A DNA stretch of 64,000 nucleotides, taken from contig NZ_CP109497.1 in the NCBI RefSeq assembly GCF_036231355.1, positions 62,001 to 126,000 of the forward strand, given 5' to 3'. Position numbers and translations under genes: made by a program. The DNA is from Streptomyces sp. NBC_01431. Its GTDB lineage: Bacteria; Actinomycetota; Actinomycetes; Streptomycetales; Streptomycetaceae. Of this stretch, positions 9,320-17,809 are shown in pieces; the first letter of the stretch is position 1; every line of letters begins with the position of its first letter. The notes under the pieces are model-generated. The model searched no databases. It was not told where the DNA came from and worked only from the letters and a program-made list of their open reading frames with translations.

Positions 9320-10020
9320 TAACGCCCCTTCGGAACGTGAGTGGCTGCCCCGGCGCTGCTGGCGCTCACTGCGGATGCGGGCACGTTCACGGCGCTGAGC
9401 GGCCGGGGCACTGGGGTGCCGTGTGTTGGCGTTGCGCCGGCGTAGGTGGAGGTGCGGTTCCCTTGTCCGGCCGGTGTGGTTGGGGTGGTGGGAGTTGTCG
9501 GGGGTGAACTGCCGCACGGCCCGAAATACGCCTCGATCGGGGTGGCCCAGGGTGCGTTGGTCGGGGTGAAGCACAGCTCGACCTTGTTCTTCCTCGCCCA
9601 CCGCCGGATGCGCCAGTTCTTCTGGGCGGAGAGGTTGTCCAGGATGACGTAGATCGGGTCTCCGTCGGGACGGGCGGCGTGGATCGTTCTGGGCACGGCC
9701 CAGCTGGGGCTGATGCCCTTGCTGCGCCGATTGCCCCCCAGCTGATGCCCTTGCGGCGCTGGTTGACTCCCTACAGGGTTTCGTAGCCAACCGAGTAACA
9801 GCCGTGGAAGTAGGTGATGGTGCCGTGGGTTGGGTGGTAGGTCGCCGGACACCGGTCGAGCCAGCCTGCTTCACCCAGCAGGAGCCCACGGTGGGACGGA
9901 TGCCCAGCGGTCCGAACTCGTTGAAGGTGAAGGCGAAGGTACGATCCGGCTACTGGGTGAGTGCGCCGCCCCAGCCCGGAATGGACACCCACATCGCCGG
10001 CCAGGGTACGGACGCCCCGT
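9320..10020 (-). pseudogene. Degenerate IS630-family transposase
   Basis: Pieces in different minus-strand frames match an IS630-type DDE transposase in order: NEFGPLGIRPT near 9930, THGTITYFHGCYSVGYETL near 9800, IHAARPDGDPIYVILDNLSA near 9665, KKNKVELCFTPTN and the catalytic PIEAYFGP near 9560, RQFTPDNSHHPNH then RRNANTRHP near 9450, and RRERARIRSE near 9370. The parts cannot be read through in one frame, so several frameshifts are present. The N-terminal helix-turn-helix is not evident. Terminal inverted repeats were not found. Confidence 0.75.
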
Positions 10021-10440
10021 AATGAAGCGCCTGCCCGGCTGGACGCCATCCAAATCGCGGCCACCGCCGCGTTGTAGCCGATCACGGCTGCCGGGGGATT
10101 CTTCGCCCAGAAGAGCGGGGCCTCGATCCCCTCGCTGTACACCGGAGGGCCGGGCACCGGTCCGGCCACTGCGATGTGTCGGTGCCTGGGGTAGGGGGCG
10201 TCCTGGTCGGCGTACCGGCAGGTGGAGAGAGACGGTCGTGGTCGTCGGCGCGGACGCGTCGGCGTTTGGGCTGCTCGTCGGAGGCAAACCGTCCGGAAGC
10301 GCAGGCTTCGGCCGAGTTCGTGACGATCCATCACCCAGCGGACGTCTTGTGGACGGGCTCGCGGTGCTGGGAGCCCATCACCGTGGACTGTTCGCACAGC
10401 GTGTGGGGCAGTGCTGTCAGCAGTCGAGGCGCTGGGCATC

Positions 10441-10740
10441 GCGCCAGACCGGGATCGGCGTTGAGGACGCGTTCAAAGCCCTCAAGACCCTCGACCTGGA
10501 CCCCGCGACCCTCGCCAAACTTGAGGAATCCTTCAATGTCTTCGAGGACCTCACCACCTGCAAGGTCAACAGCTTCCCCGGCCGTACCCAGGTATTGATG
10601 GCGGACGGATCACACCGGGAGATCGGCTCCCTCAAGGTGGGCGACCTGGTCGTGGCGAGCGATCCGACGACCGGTGAGCGCCGCGCCGAGCCCGTCACTG
10701 CGGCGTTTCGACACGACACGGAGCGCCCGTCTGCTCCTGA
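10441..10740 (+). pseudogene. Pretoxin HINT-domain fragment
   Basis: The plus frame reads ALKTLDLDPATLAKLEESF, then TTCKVNSFPGRTQVLMADG and IGSLKVGDLVVASDPTTGER. The Cys-x-x-NSF..GT.VLMADG...I..L.VGD.V.A.DP pattern is the start of a HINT self-splicing-like domain found in RHS-type and other polymorphic toxins, where it releases the C-terminal toxin. Here it ends within about 20 residues and both the large upstream polypeptide and any toxin are missing. It is a leftover of a toxin gene. Confidence 0.6.
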
Positions 10741-10934
10741 CACAGGCCACCGGCGCCGAGCGTTGATCGTGCGCGCCTGCCACCAGCAAGTCCGCCGCTG
10801 AAGGCAGCTACGACCCGGGCAGCAGAGCCGGGAACCGCATCCGCAACGCTGCAGGCGGACAACCCGTCGCTGTCCGAATGTCTTGCCAGTCTTTGGCGAG
10901 GTGCGACGGATTCGTTTCCGCGCTCAACGGCCGT

Positions 10935-11145
10935 CAAGGCCCGCTCGTGGGAGTAGCGGTACGCGGTCGCGATGCCGATGCCGACCCCGCCGACGAGCTG
11001 GGCACAAGCGTCGCCGCACCGCAGGCGGGCCACGACAAGCAGGGCCCTGCGGCCGACCGGAAGTCACCTCCGTCGCCCTAACTCCCGCCGCCGGGCCAGC
11101 AGTTGATCCGCCACGTATCGCAGGGTGCGGCGGGGCAGATCCGTC
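10935..11145 (-). pseudogene. IS5-family transposase N-terminal remnant
   Basis: The minus strand reads LPRRTLRYVADQLLARRREL, a stop codon, then RALLVVARLRCGDACAQLVG and VGIGIATAYRY, the N-terminal helix-turn-helix of an IS5-group transposase (pattern R.AL.VL..LR.GDT.AQLA..FG.G.ATVYRY). The internal stop and missing catalytic part mark it as dead. It is separate from the C-terminal IS5 piece near 12.4 kb, whose position is wrong for a simple split of one element. Confidence 0.6.
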
Positions 11146-11332
11146 GACGACGGGCAGCCAAGCGCCACGAAGCTCCTGGCAGTACGGGCGATTTTGGTCG
11201 TGAACCCGTCTCCCAGGAGCTTCTTCATGTTGTCCAGCAGCAGCCCAACTCGCTTGCAGGCCCCTCAGCTTGAAATGGGCTCACTCATTCAAGTACTTCG
11301 CCAAGTCAGCAGGGCTTAGGCGTGCGATCCGA

Positions 11333-12064
11333 CTACCGCACGAACTTCCAGTCGACGTAGATTGCTTCCTTGTCCTGGCTGTCGAAATGCGAGAAGAGAC
11401 CCGGTGACAGATCAAGGCCCGCGTAGGGACAGCCGGGGCACTCGTCCGTGATCGTCGCGGTCGCCGACTTCCCCTTATATGTGATCTTGATCTTCTTTCC
11501 GCACTGAGCGCTGGGGTGTCCGCTTCCGAACTGGGCGGAGTTGAGCGCAACAATGAAGTCGCCATCATTGTTGGTGATGCCGCATGCCCCCAGGCCAGTG
11601 GAATAGAACGTTGCCCGCGCATTAGAGAATCCCGTCGACGGATTTCCCGTAGGACACCCCGTCGACTCGATGGAAGAGGTGTCTATCACAGTCGCCTGCG
11701 GCAGTGGCATGTCCGCTGAACGGCCCGGGTGCTTCGGCGGCGTCGTCGTGGGATCCGGCGAGGGCTGCTTCGGCGGCTTCGTCGTCGGATCCGGCGACGG
11801 CTGCTTCGGCGGCTTCGTCGTCGGATCCGGCGACGGCTGCTTCGGCGGCTTCGTCGTCGGATCCGGCGACGGCTGCTTCGGCGGCTTCGTCGTCGGATCC
11901 GGCGACGGCTGCTTCGGCGGCTTCGTCGTCGGGTGCGGCGAACATGACGTCGGGAAGGCGATGCCAGTACTTTCCGAGGCCGAAGCGGAAACAGTGATCA
12001 CGGCAGCGGAAGCGGTTGCCAGCAGTGAGGCAATCGCGGCGGTAAGCATTCGTCGTTTTCTCAT
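11333..12064 (-). CDS. Secreted DPBB (RlpA/expansin-like) protein with repeat linker
   Basis: A 243-residue protein from ATG 12064, where an RKRR-type n-region leads into a signal peptide (AAIASLLATASAAVITVSASA). A linker of 12-residue repeats (DPTTKPPKQPSP) follows. The last about 100 residues form a double-psi beta-barrel: ARATFYSTGLGACG, then ITDECPGCPYAGLDLSPGLF with the conserved Asp of expansin-like and barwin-like folds. No CBM63 follows, unlike the expansin at 20.6 kb. It probably acts on polysaccharide outside the cell without being a classical hydrolase. Flanking IS fragments suggest it is an accessory gene. Confidence 0.8.
   Translation of the reverse strand: MRKRRMLTAAIASLLATASAAVITVSASASESTGIAFPTSCSPHPTTKPPKQPSPDPTTKPPKQPSPDPTTKPPKQPSPDPTTKPPKQPSPDPTTKPPKQPSPDPTTTPPKHPGRSADMPLPQATVIDTSSIESTGCPTGNPSTGFSNARATFYSTGLGACGITNNDGDFIVALNSAQFGSGHPSAQCGKKIKITYKGKSATATITDECPGCPYAGLDLSPGLFSHFDSQDKEAIYVDWKFVR
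11751..11930. repeat. Five tandem 36-bp repeats inside the DPBB gene
   Basis: Units start at 11751, 11787, 11823, 11859 and 11895, each with a GGATCC at its left end, nearly identical in DNA; one unit has a single change (GAGGG for GACGG). A degenerate sixth unit lies at 11715-11750. Each codes 12 residues of Pro/Thr/Lys linker. The near identity at DNA level points to recent slippage or unequal crossing-over. Confidence 0.95.
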
Positions 12065-12344
12065 CGTTCTCTCTCTGAACGTCGCGTCCGAGCGGTGTAC
12101 GTTCGGGAGGAGCCACGGCAGAGCGCGATACTCGCCATTTCCTCGCGACCACGCCACGGCAGTGCATGACGGTATGAACCGAAGACCAAAAGCGACCTCA
12201 GCATGATGAACCCCGCTAACACCCTGCTAACGATTCGCCAGCACCCCGCCCCGCAGCCTGCCAACGCACCACGCTGGAAAACGCGGCACCAGCACACAGT
12301 TCAGGGAGTGCGCCTTTCCGACCTCACCTTGGGGTCTGGTGAAG

Positions 12345-12475
12345 GACGACGACGGCTTCAGCATGTCGGTGATGCGGTAGGTGCTGCTGCGGAGCTTTCG
12401 GAGCAGCCGTCAGCCCAGCCCAGCCCAGCCCTTCAGGGTGGCCATGGCCTGCTCGCCGAGGCAGCGAATCCTGGC
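12345..12475 (-). pseudogene. IS5-family transposase C-terminal remnant
   Basis: In the minus strand, IRCLGEQAMATLKGW is followed after a frame change by RLLRKLRSSTYRITDMLK, the C-terminal end of an IS5-group transposase (pattern EQA.A.LK.WR.LRK.R.S..R.T...A.L.L). It is frameshifted and truncated. Confidence 0.6.
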
Positions 12476-12688
12476 GTTGCCGCGGCGGCCTCGGCGACCT
12501 CGGCGACCTCGGCCTCGGCGTCGCCCTTGACCCCGTCTGCCGAACCGGGAGACGGCTATCTCCGAGTGACCTGATCCGACCCCCGGCCGCACAGTGAACC
12601 GGGCTCCGGAATACCAGCAGGAACCTGACGCACCTGACGTACCGTCAAATTCCTTACGGGCACGTGACGTTCTGGCTACCCTCGTGCC

Positions 12689-13219
12689 ATGTCCGACGAA
12701 CTCTCCCTGGCCGCATTAACAGCGACCGCCCTGACCGAAGGCGTCAAGTTCTTGTACGACCAGGCGGGCGCGCTGCTCAGGCGGCGACGGGACCGGGCCG
12801 CCGAGGACGGCTCACCCACCCCCGCGGCCGTCACCGAACCGCGTGTGCTTCCGGTGGCCGACCCCGCGCAAGTGGAACGGTTCGAGTCGGAGCTGCGGGC
12901 CCTGCGGGCCGATCTCCACGAGTACGTCAGTGGGGTTGATCCGGTCACCACCACAGACGAGCAACTGTTGCGCCGCGCCAACGCCCTGCGCCGGGTTCTT
13001 GAGGTGATCCACGGCACCCCGCTGCTCTTCGCCGGAGAGCCGAGCGAATCGGGCGTGGTTCGCGGCAGGGTCACCGCCGAGGAAGTGGCCGGATATGTGG
13101 CCGCCGTCCGGGCCGAGCGGGCAAGCGGAACCATCGAGGGGGACGTGAGGGTGGGGCGGGTGGAGAGCGGCGGCGAGGCCGTCGGTGTGGACCTCGGAGC
13201 CGACCGGCCGAGGCGCTGA
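12689..13219 (+). CDS. Partner protein of the STAND NTPase, contains TTA codon
   Basis: A 176-residue protein of unknown family. It starts with a helix (LSLAALTATALTEGVKFLYD) that is partly hydrophobic, then an Arg-rich stretch (LLRRRRDR), a helical middle (QVERFESELRALRADLHEYV) and a C-terminal Gly/Val strand region (TIEGDVRVGRVESGGEAVGV). Leu10 is coded by TTA, so expression may need the bldA tRNA. No ribosome site is visible; a TACCCT hexamer 7 nt before the ATG would suit a leaderless transcript. It ends 9 nt before the NTPase start, so the two form an operon. A role as effector-adaptor is inference. Confidence 0.75.
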   Translation: MSDELSLAALTATALTEGVKFLYDQAGALLRRRRDRAAEDGSPTPAAVTEPRVLPVADPAQVERFESELRALRADLHEYVSGVDPVTTTDEQLLRRANALRRVLEVIHGTPLLFAGEPSESGVVRGRVTAEEVAGYVAAVRAERASGTIEGDVRVGRVESGGEAVGVDLGADRPRR

Positions 13220-13228
13220 GACCACGCC

Positions 13229-16200
13229 GTGGACCGTATCGACGGCTCCTTCGAGGCTCTCGTCCAAAACCGCACCGGCCCGGACTTCATCGAGCGCCGC
13301 TGGCTCCACGAACGGATCGAGCAAGCGCAGGGAAGCCACATCCTGGTGACCGGCGAGCCCGGCGCGGGCAAGACCAGCCTTCTCGCCGGGCTGGCCCGCG
13401 CACACCCCGGCTGGCTGCGCTACTTCGGCCGACGAGACAGCCGCAGCGCGCTCGCCGGCGGAGACGTGCAGTCCTTTCTCCTCTCCATCGGCCACCAGCT
13501 CGCGCGGCAGCGCCCGGGGCTCTTCGAGCCGCAGCGCCTGGAGGTGGTGGTCCGCCAGCACATCGACGCCACCGCACCCCACAGCAGCGTGGTCGGGATC
13601 AGGATCGACGATCTGACGGTCTCGCCGTTCTACCGGACCGCCACCCTGCATCTGGACCAGCAGGTCGCCGAGGTGGCCGGACGGGTCAGCGGAATCGAGA
13701 TCGGTTCCGCGCAACTGGAACCGCGGCTGCTGGAGCCCGCCAACCTGGCCTACCTTGCCCTGATCGGACCGGCCGAAGCCCTGATCGCGGAGGATCCCGG
13801 CGCGAGGATCGTGATCCTGCTCGATGCCCTGGACGAGTTCGCTGACGATCCCGCGGCCGCCAGCCTGCTGCGATGGCTGGCCCAGGTGCAGGAGCTGCCA
13901 CCCAACGTGACGCTCATCATGGCCTCCCGGCCGCACGCCGCCTTGGCACCGCTGCGCCACCGAGCCACCGAACTACCCATCGACCCCGCCTCCCCGCAGG
14001 TCGGCGAGGACCTCCTTGTCTACGCCTCCCACGCCCTGGGCACACCGCCCGTCCTCGCCGCCGTCCGAACCGCCGGCCACCTCCAGGACAGCTTCCTCCG
14101 CGCCGCCGTCCGCCGGGCTGCCGGCAACTTCCTCTATCTGTCGACGTACGCCCGCGCCCTGACCGACGCAGTCGAGGGCCGGGACGCCGCGCTCACCGCC
14201 CGCCTGCTCGATCCGGTCGAACTTCCCGACGGCCTCAACGGGTTGTACGCCTTCTTCATCAACACCGCGCGCACCGACCTGTACCGCCTCGGCATGCAGG
14301 ACATCCGTGACCCGACCGGCGCGGCCGACACCCTGACGCCCGCCTGGGAGGGCGTGGGCAGGCCCCTCCTCGGCCTCCTCGCCGTCGCGCGGGCCGCGCT
14401 CACCGCCGAACAGCTCGCCACGCTCGCCGGTGTGCGGGTGTGGCCGCGGGCCGTACTGGATGTCGTGGCCCGACTGCGCTGGCTCCTCGACGAGCGGGAC
14501 GGGCGGATCGCCTTTTACCACGCATCGATAGGCGAGTTCCTCACCGCCGACCAGACCCGCCAGGACCACCCCCACATCTGGATCGACCAGCTCGAATGGC
14601 ACCACCGGATCGTCCGCAGGTATCAGGGCGACGCACCCGGCTGGGCCGAGGTCCGCTGGAATGCCGTCGACCCCTATGGGCTGGTCCACCTCGCCGACCA
14701 CGCACTGCGCTGCGGGGGAAAGCTCGCGGACGAAGCGGCCGTCGAACTCGTGTGTCCCGGCCTGCTGCGTGCGATCCGGCACACGTTCGGGGGGCACAGC
14801 CATTTCCAGCGGCAGGCCGGTCTCCTCGCGGACCACGCCATCGAGCACTTCACCCGCGACAAGGGCATCCCGGCCGTGCTGTACCTGGGCATCGTGCGCC
14901 GTCGGCTGCTGCACACCAGTCGAAGTGTCGTGCCGGCGGCTCTCGGACTTCTCGCCCGCCTCGGGCGCACCGGCGAGGCGCTGGAGCACATGACGGCGGT
15001 GGGCCCCTCCTATCAGCAATTCCGTGCCACGCTGGCCATCTTCGAGCAAGCCAGGCCCGACGACGGCGGCCCCACCCGGCGGGAACTGCTGGAGCTGGTG
15101 GTCCAGGCCGCCCTCGCGATCCCGCCGAGCAAGGAGGGCTACGCCCGTGGCCAGCGGCTGACCGCGCCGCTACGGAACGCGGCGACCCTGCTCGCCCCGT
15201 ACGACCTCGACCGGGCGCTGCGGCTGTGGCAGCACGCCTGGGACATCGAATACGCCGATCGGGGCGAGGCCGCGCCGCCGTGGGAACGGCAGCCGGACGA
15301 GGTCTACTTCGCCGCTGCCGCCGCGGAGCAGGACACGGCCCGCGCCCGCATGCTCATCGCCTCGATGAGCCCCGTCCCCCAGGGACCCTCCGGCATCATC
15401 GCGCGCGGCCACGACCAGCCGAACGCCTACCTCGACCTCGCGGCCCGGTCCGCGAGCACCGACGTCCCCGTGCTGCTGAGGCGGGCCGAGGCAGCGCTGG
15501 AGGCCACACGGCCGGCCATCCGACTGCGCTGCCTGGCGCGGCTGGCAGCGGCCTGGGCCGCACACGACGCGGCCGAATCCGACCGTATCCAGGCCGCCGT
15601 GCGGGCCGAGGCGGCGCAGGACCCCCAGGCCCTGCGGGACTGGTCGGAGAAGGAGGACTTCTCCAAAGCACTGGTCGATGCGGCGGACCGCCTCCACGAG
15701 ACCCACCCCGCGCTGGCGGACCATCTACTCACGCGCTTGACTCAACTCCCACTGGACGGAGGGACGGACTGGGCCTACCTGGCCATGGCCGGCCTGATGG
15801 CCGCTTGGGGCTCACCCGGCCAGGCGCGTACTGTCATCGACCGCGTCGAGGCCACGACGCACGACACGGTCCGCGCAGGCGCCACGCTCGCCGTCTTCGA
15901 CCGGGACGCGGGCCTGGGCATGCTGGCGAGGGCCTACGACCGGATGCCGCCCGCCTCCGGCCCCGACTGGGATTCCTCCCTTGAGCTTCGTCTCCATGTT
16001 CTGGCCGTGATGACGGCTCCCCACGACGGGCCCTGGGCGGCCCGCATCGCCCGCGATCTGACCCGCACCACCTGGACCGGCTTCGAGCAGGACCGGTACT
16101 CCACACTCGCCCACGTCGCCCACACATGCCTGGACAAGGGCGACACCGCACAGGCGGAGGAGATCCTCGCGGAGTGCCTGCGAGCCGGAGACGACACGCC

Positions 16201-17602
16201 GCCGCTGCTCGGCGGGCGGCCCCGCGGGTACTACCGGTTGGCCGTGGGCGGGCAGGCGCCGCCGGAGCCGTTGCCCGCCCACCTCCAGGAAATGAGCGAC
16301 CTGTACAACAGCTCCCACCAGTGGGCCGCGCGCGCCAACACCTACTTCTACCGGGACCCCGCCGCCGTCGTGCGGGACGTCTCACGGGGCCCCTACAACT
16401 GGGGCCGGACCGCCCGCACCATCGCCGAGGCCCTCGCCGAACGGGACCTGCCTCGCGCTCTCGCCACGGTGGAGCACCTCACCGACTGGGACGAACGCAC
16501 CATCGGCCTCGCCGAGATGTTCCTCCAGGCCTCCAGGCACGGCCTTGGCGAGGCCGCCACCGTGTCGGACAGACTCGACGAGGAACTCGCGGCTCTCCCT
16601 CGCTACGAGTGGCTGGGTGGTGATGGCGACGAGAAGGCCTGGGCATATCTGCGACCAGACCATCGCGTACGGTTCGAGGTCGCCCAGCGGATCTTCCCGT
16701 TCAGGCCCCAGAAAGCCGGGGAGTTGACTGAGGCCACCCCGTTCCTGGCTCACGCCTTATGGATGGACCGCATCCTGTGGGCGTCGCGCACGTACGCGGA
16801 AGAGGCGCTCGGCGGGGGCACGTACCAGTCGGGGCTGCGCGAGATCCACGCGCGCACGCTCGGCCCCTCGTGGGCGGCCGGGCGTCAGCACATGCTGGTC
16901 GACCTGACCGTGGCGGCCACGGCGTTCCACGAGCACGTGGTGGCCACCACTCGCCGCGACCTGGCGCTGCCCACGACGCCACCGGTCCCGCCCAACCCGA
17001 TCTACGCCACCGCCGCGGAACTGGTGACTCCGGCGCACGGCGAGACGCTCACTCCCGCCTTCGTCGCACGGATCCGGAGCCTGCTCGCCGAGGGCACGGT
17101 GGTCGCGGCCGCCCAACTGGTGGCGTACGCCGCGGACATCCGGCCCGCAGCCGGGGCGGAGCTGCGAGAGCTGTGCACGGCGGTCATCGCGGCGACGGCG
17201 CGGACGTCACCGGCCACCCGGGTCGACGCCCTCGCCCGGCTCGCCTCGCCTCCGGCCCTGGCGAGTGTGGTGGACCCGGCCGAGGTGCTGCGGGAGGCCG
17301 CCCGCCCCGGCGTGCTGACGGCATGGGAGCCGTGGGTACCCCAGCAAGTCCGCCACACACTGTTCCCGCTCCTCCTGGCCCAAGACCTGCCCGTCGCGCT
17401 GCGAGGGCTCCACGACGCCGTGGCCGACGACTGGGAGGAGGCGATGGCCCTGCTGGAACACGGCGCCGACCAACTCCTCAGTGCCCTCGGTCCCGACGCC
17501 GTCACGATCCTGCACACCACGATCCAGCGCGCCCTGCGCTGCACTTCTCCGGACCTCACGGCTCCGGATCTGGTGGACGGGCTACGGCATCCCACACCGT
17601 GA
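13229..17602 (+). CDS. Large NACHT-like STAND NTPase with helical-repeat C-terminus
   Basis: A 1457-residue protein from a GTG start. Walker A is GEPGAGKT (42-49) and Walker B is RIVILLDALDEF (193-204) with the acidic tail typical of NACHT; MASRPH (about 231-236) resembles the sensor 1 region. A winged-helix-like part follows to about residue 450 (IAFYHASIGEFLTAD). The remaining roughly 1000 residues are Ala/Leu/Arg-rich helical repeats, of TPR/HEAT character, with no catalytic motif. STAND NTPases sense a trigger through such repeats and then oligomerise; in bacteria many are anti-phage or signalling proteins. A TTA codon codes Leu1177. No known effector domain is fused to it; the 176-aa neighbour may supply it. 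The trigger is unknown. Confidence 0.8.
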   Translation: MDRIDGSFEALVQNRTGPDFIERRWLHERIEQAQGSHILVTGEPGAGKTSLLAGLARAHPGWLRYFGRRDSRSALAGGDVQSFLLSIGHQLARQRPGLFEPQRLEVVVRQHIDATAPHSSVVGIRIDDLTVSPFYRTATLHLDQQVAEVAGRVSGIEIGSAQLEPRLLEPANLAYLALIGPAEALIAEDPGARIVILLDALDEFADDPAAASLLRWLAQVQELPPNVTLIMASRPHAALAPLRHRATELPIDPASPQVGEDLLVYASHALGTPPVLAAVRTAGHLQDSFLRAAVRRAAGNFLYLSTYARALTDAVEGRDAALTARLLDPVELPDGLNGLYAFFINTARTDLYRLGMQDIRDPTGAADTLTPAWEGVGRPLLGLLAVARAALTAEQLATLAGVRVWPRAVLDVVARLRWLLDERDGRIAFYHASIGEFLTADQTRQDHPHIWIDQLEWHHRIVRRYQGDAPGWAEVRWNAVDPYGLVHLADHALRCGGKLADEAAVELVCPGLLRAIRHTFGGHSHFQRQAGLLADHAIEHFTRDKGIPAVLYLGIVRRRLLHTSRSVVPAALGLLARLGRTGEALEHMTAVGPSYQQFRATLAIFEQARPDDGGPTRRELLELVVQAALAIPPSKEGYARGQRLTAPLRNAATLLAPYDLDRALRLWQHAWDIEYADRGEAAPPWERQPDEVYFAAAAAEQDTARARMLIASMSPVPQGPSGIIARGHDQPNAYLDLAARSASTDVPVLLRRAEAALEATRPAIRLRCLARLAAAWAAHDAAESDRIQAAVRAEAAQDPQALRDWSEKEDFSKALVDAADRLHETHPALADHLLTRLTQLPLDGGTDWAYLAMAGLMAAWGSPGQARTVIDRVEATTHDTVRAGATLAVFDRDAGLGMLARAYDRMPPASGPDWDSSLELRLHVLAVMTAPHDGPWAARIARDLTRTTWTGFEQDRYSTLAHVAHTCLDKGDTAQAEEILAECLRAGDDTPPLLGGRPRGYYRLAVGGQAPPEPLPAHLQEMSDLYNSSHQWAARANTYFYRDPAAVVRDVSRGPYNWGRTARTIAEALAERDLPRALATVEHLTDWDERTIGLAEMFLQASRHGLGEAATVSDRLDEELAALPRYEWLGGDGDEKAWAYLRPDHRVRFEVAQRIFPFRPQKAGELTEATPFLAHALWMDRILWASRTYAEEALGGGTYQSGLREIHARTLGPSWAAGRQHMLVDLTVAATAFHEHVVATTRRDLALPTTPPVPPNPIYATAAELVTPAHGETLTPAFVARIRSLLAEGTVVAAAQLVAYAADIRPAAGAELRELCTAVIAATARTSPATRVDALARLASPPALASVVDPAEVLREAARPGVLTAWEPWVPQQVRHTLFPLLLAQDLPVALRGLHDAVADDWEEAMALLEHGADQLLSALGPDAVTILHTTIQRALRCTSPDLTAPDLVDGLRHPTP

Positions 17603-17610
17603 GGTGTGGG
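17591..17610 (+). terminator. Hairpin overlapping the STAND gene stop
   Basis: CCCACACC, loop GTGA, GGTGTGGG: a perfect 8-bp stem that includes the TGA stop of the NTPase gene and is followed by G's rather than T's, as is common for Streptomyces terminators. Confidence 0.6.
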
Positions 17611-17664
17611 GGGTGCGCTCCTGAGTGGTTCCGCCCTCGCCCCGTGAACCGAACTGTCGCGGGC

Positions 17665-17697
17665 GGCAACCTTTCGCGGAGCGGCGGCAACTGACGG
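17665..17697 (+). promoter_or_regulatory. ECF-like promoter motif upstream of the xyloglucanase
   Basis: GGCAACC at 17665-17671 and ACTGACGG at 17690-17697, separated by 18 nt. The same two blocks with the same spacing occur upstream of the expansin gene (20533). It lies about 113 bp before the GH74 start and may be read by the ECF sigma factor coded 4 kb downstream; that assignment is inference. Confidence 0.5.
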
Positions 17698-17809
17698 GCA
17701 ACACCAAGACGATCACAACCGCGGATCGTCCGATCCCCGCGCCGCATGCCGCCGCGCACCGCTGATCCGGGCGGTTGCGCGGGCAGGGCCGAAACAAGGA
17801 GCAGCCCCC

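Noticed and set aside
11751..11930. Regular 36-bp repeats looking like a CRISPR array
   Set aside because: The units are directly adjacent with no spacers and code an in-frame linker of a secreted protein.
10935..12475. One IS5 element split by insertion of the DPBB gene
   Set aside because: On the minus strand the C-terminal fragment lies on the wrong side of the N-terminal fragment for a simple split.
12812..15049. Long open frames on the minus strand opposite the STAND genes
   Set aside because: They are mirror frames of well-supported plus-strand genes in very high GC DNA, without ribosome sites or known domains.
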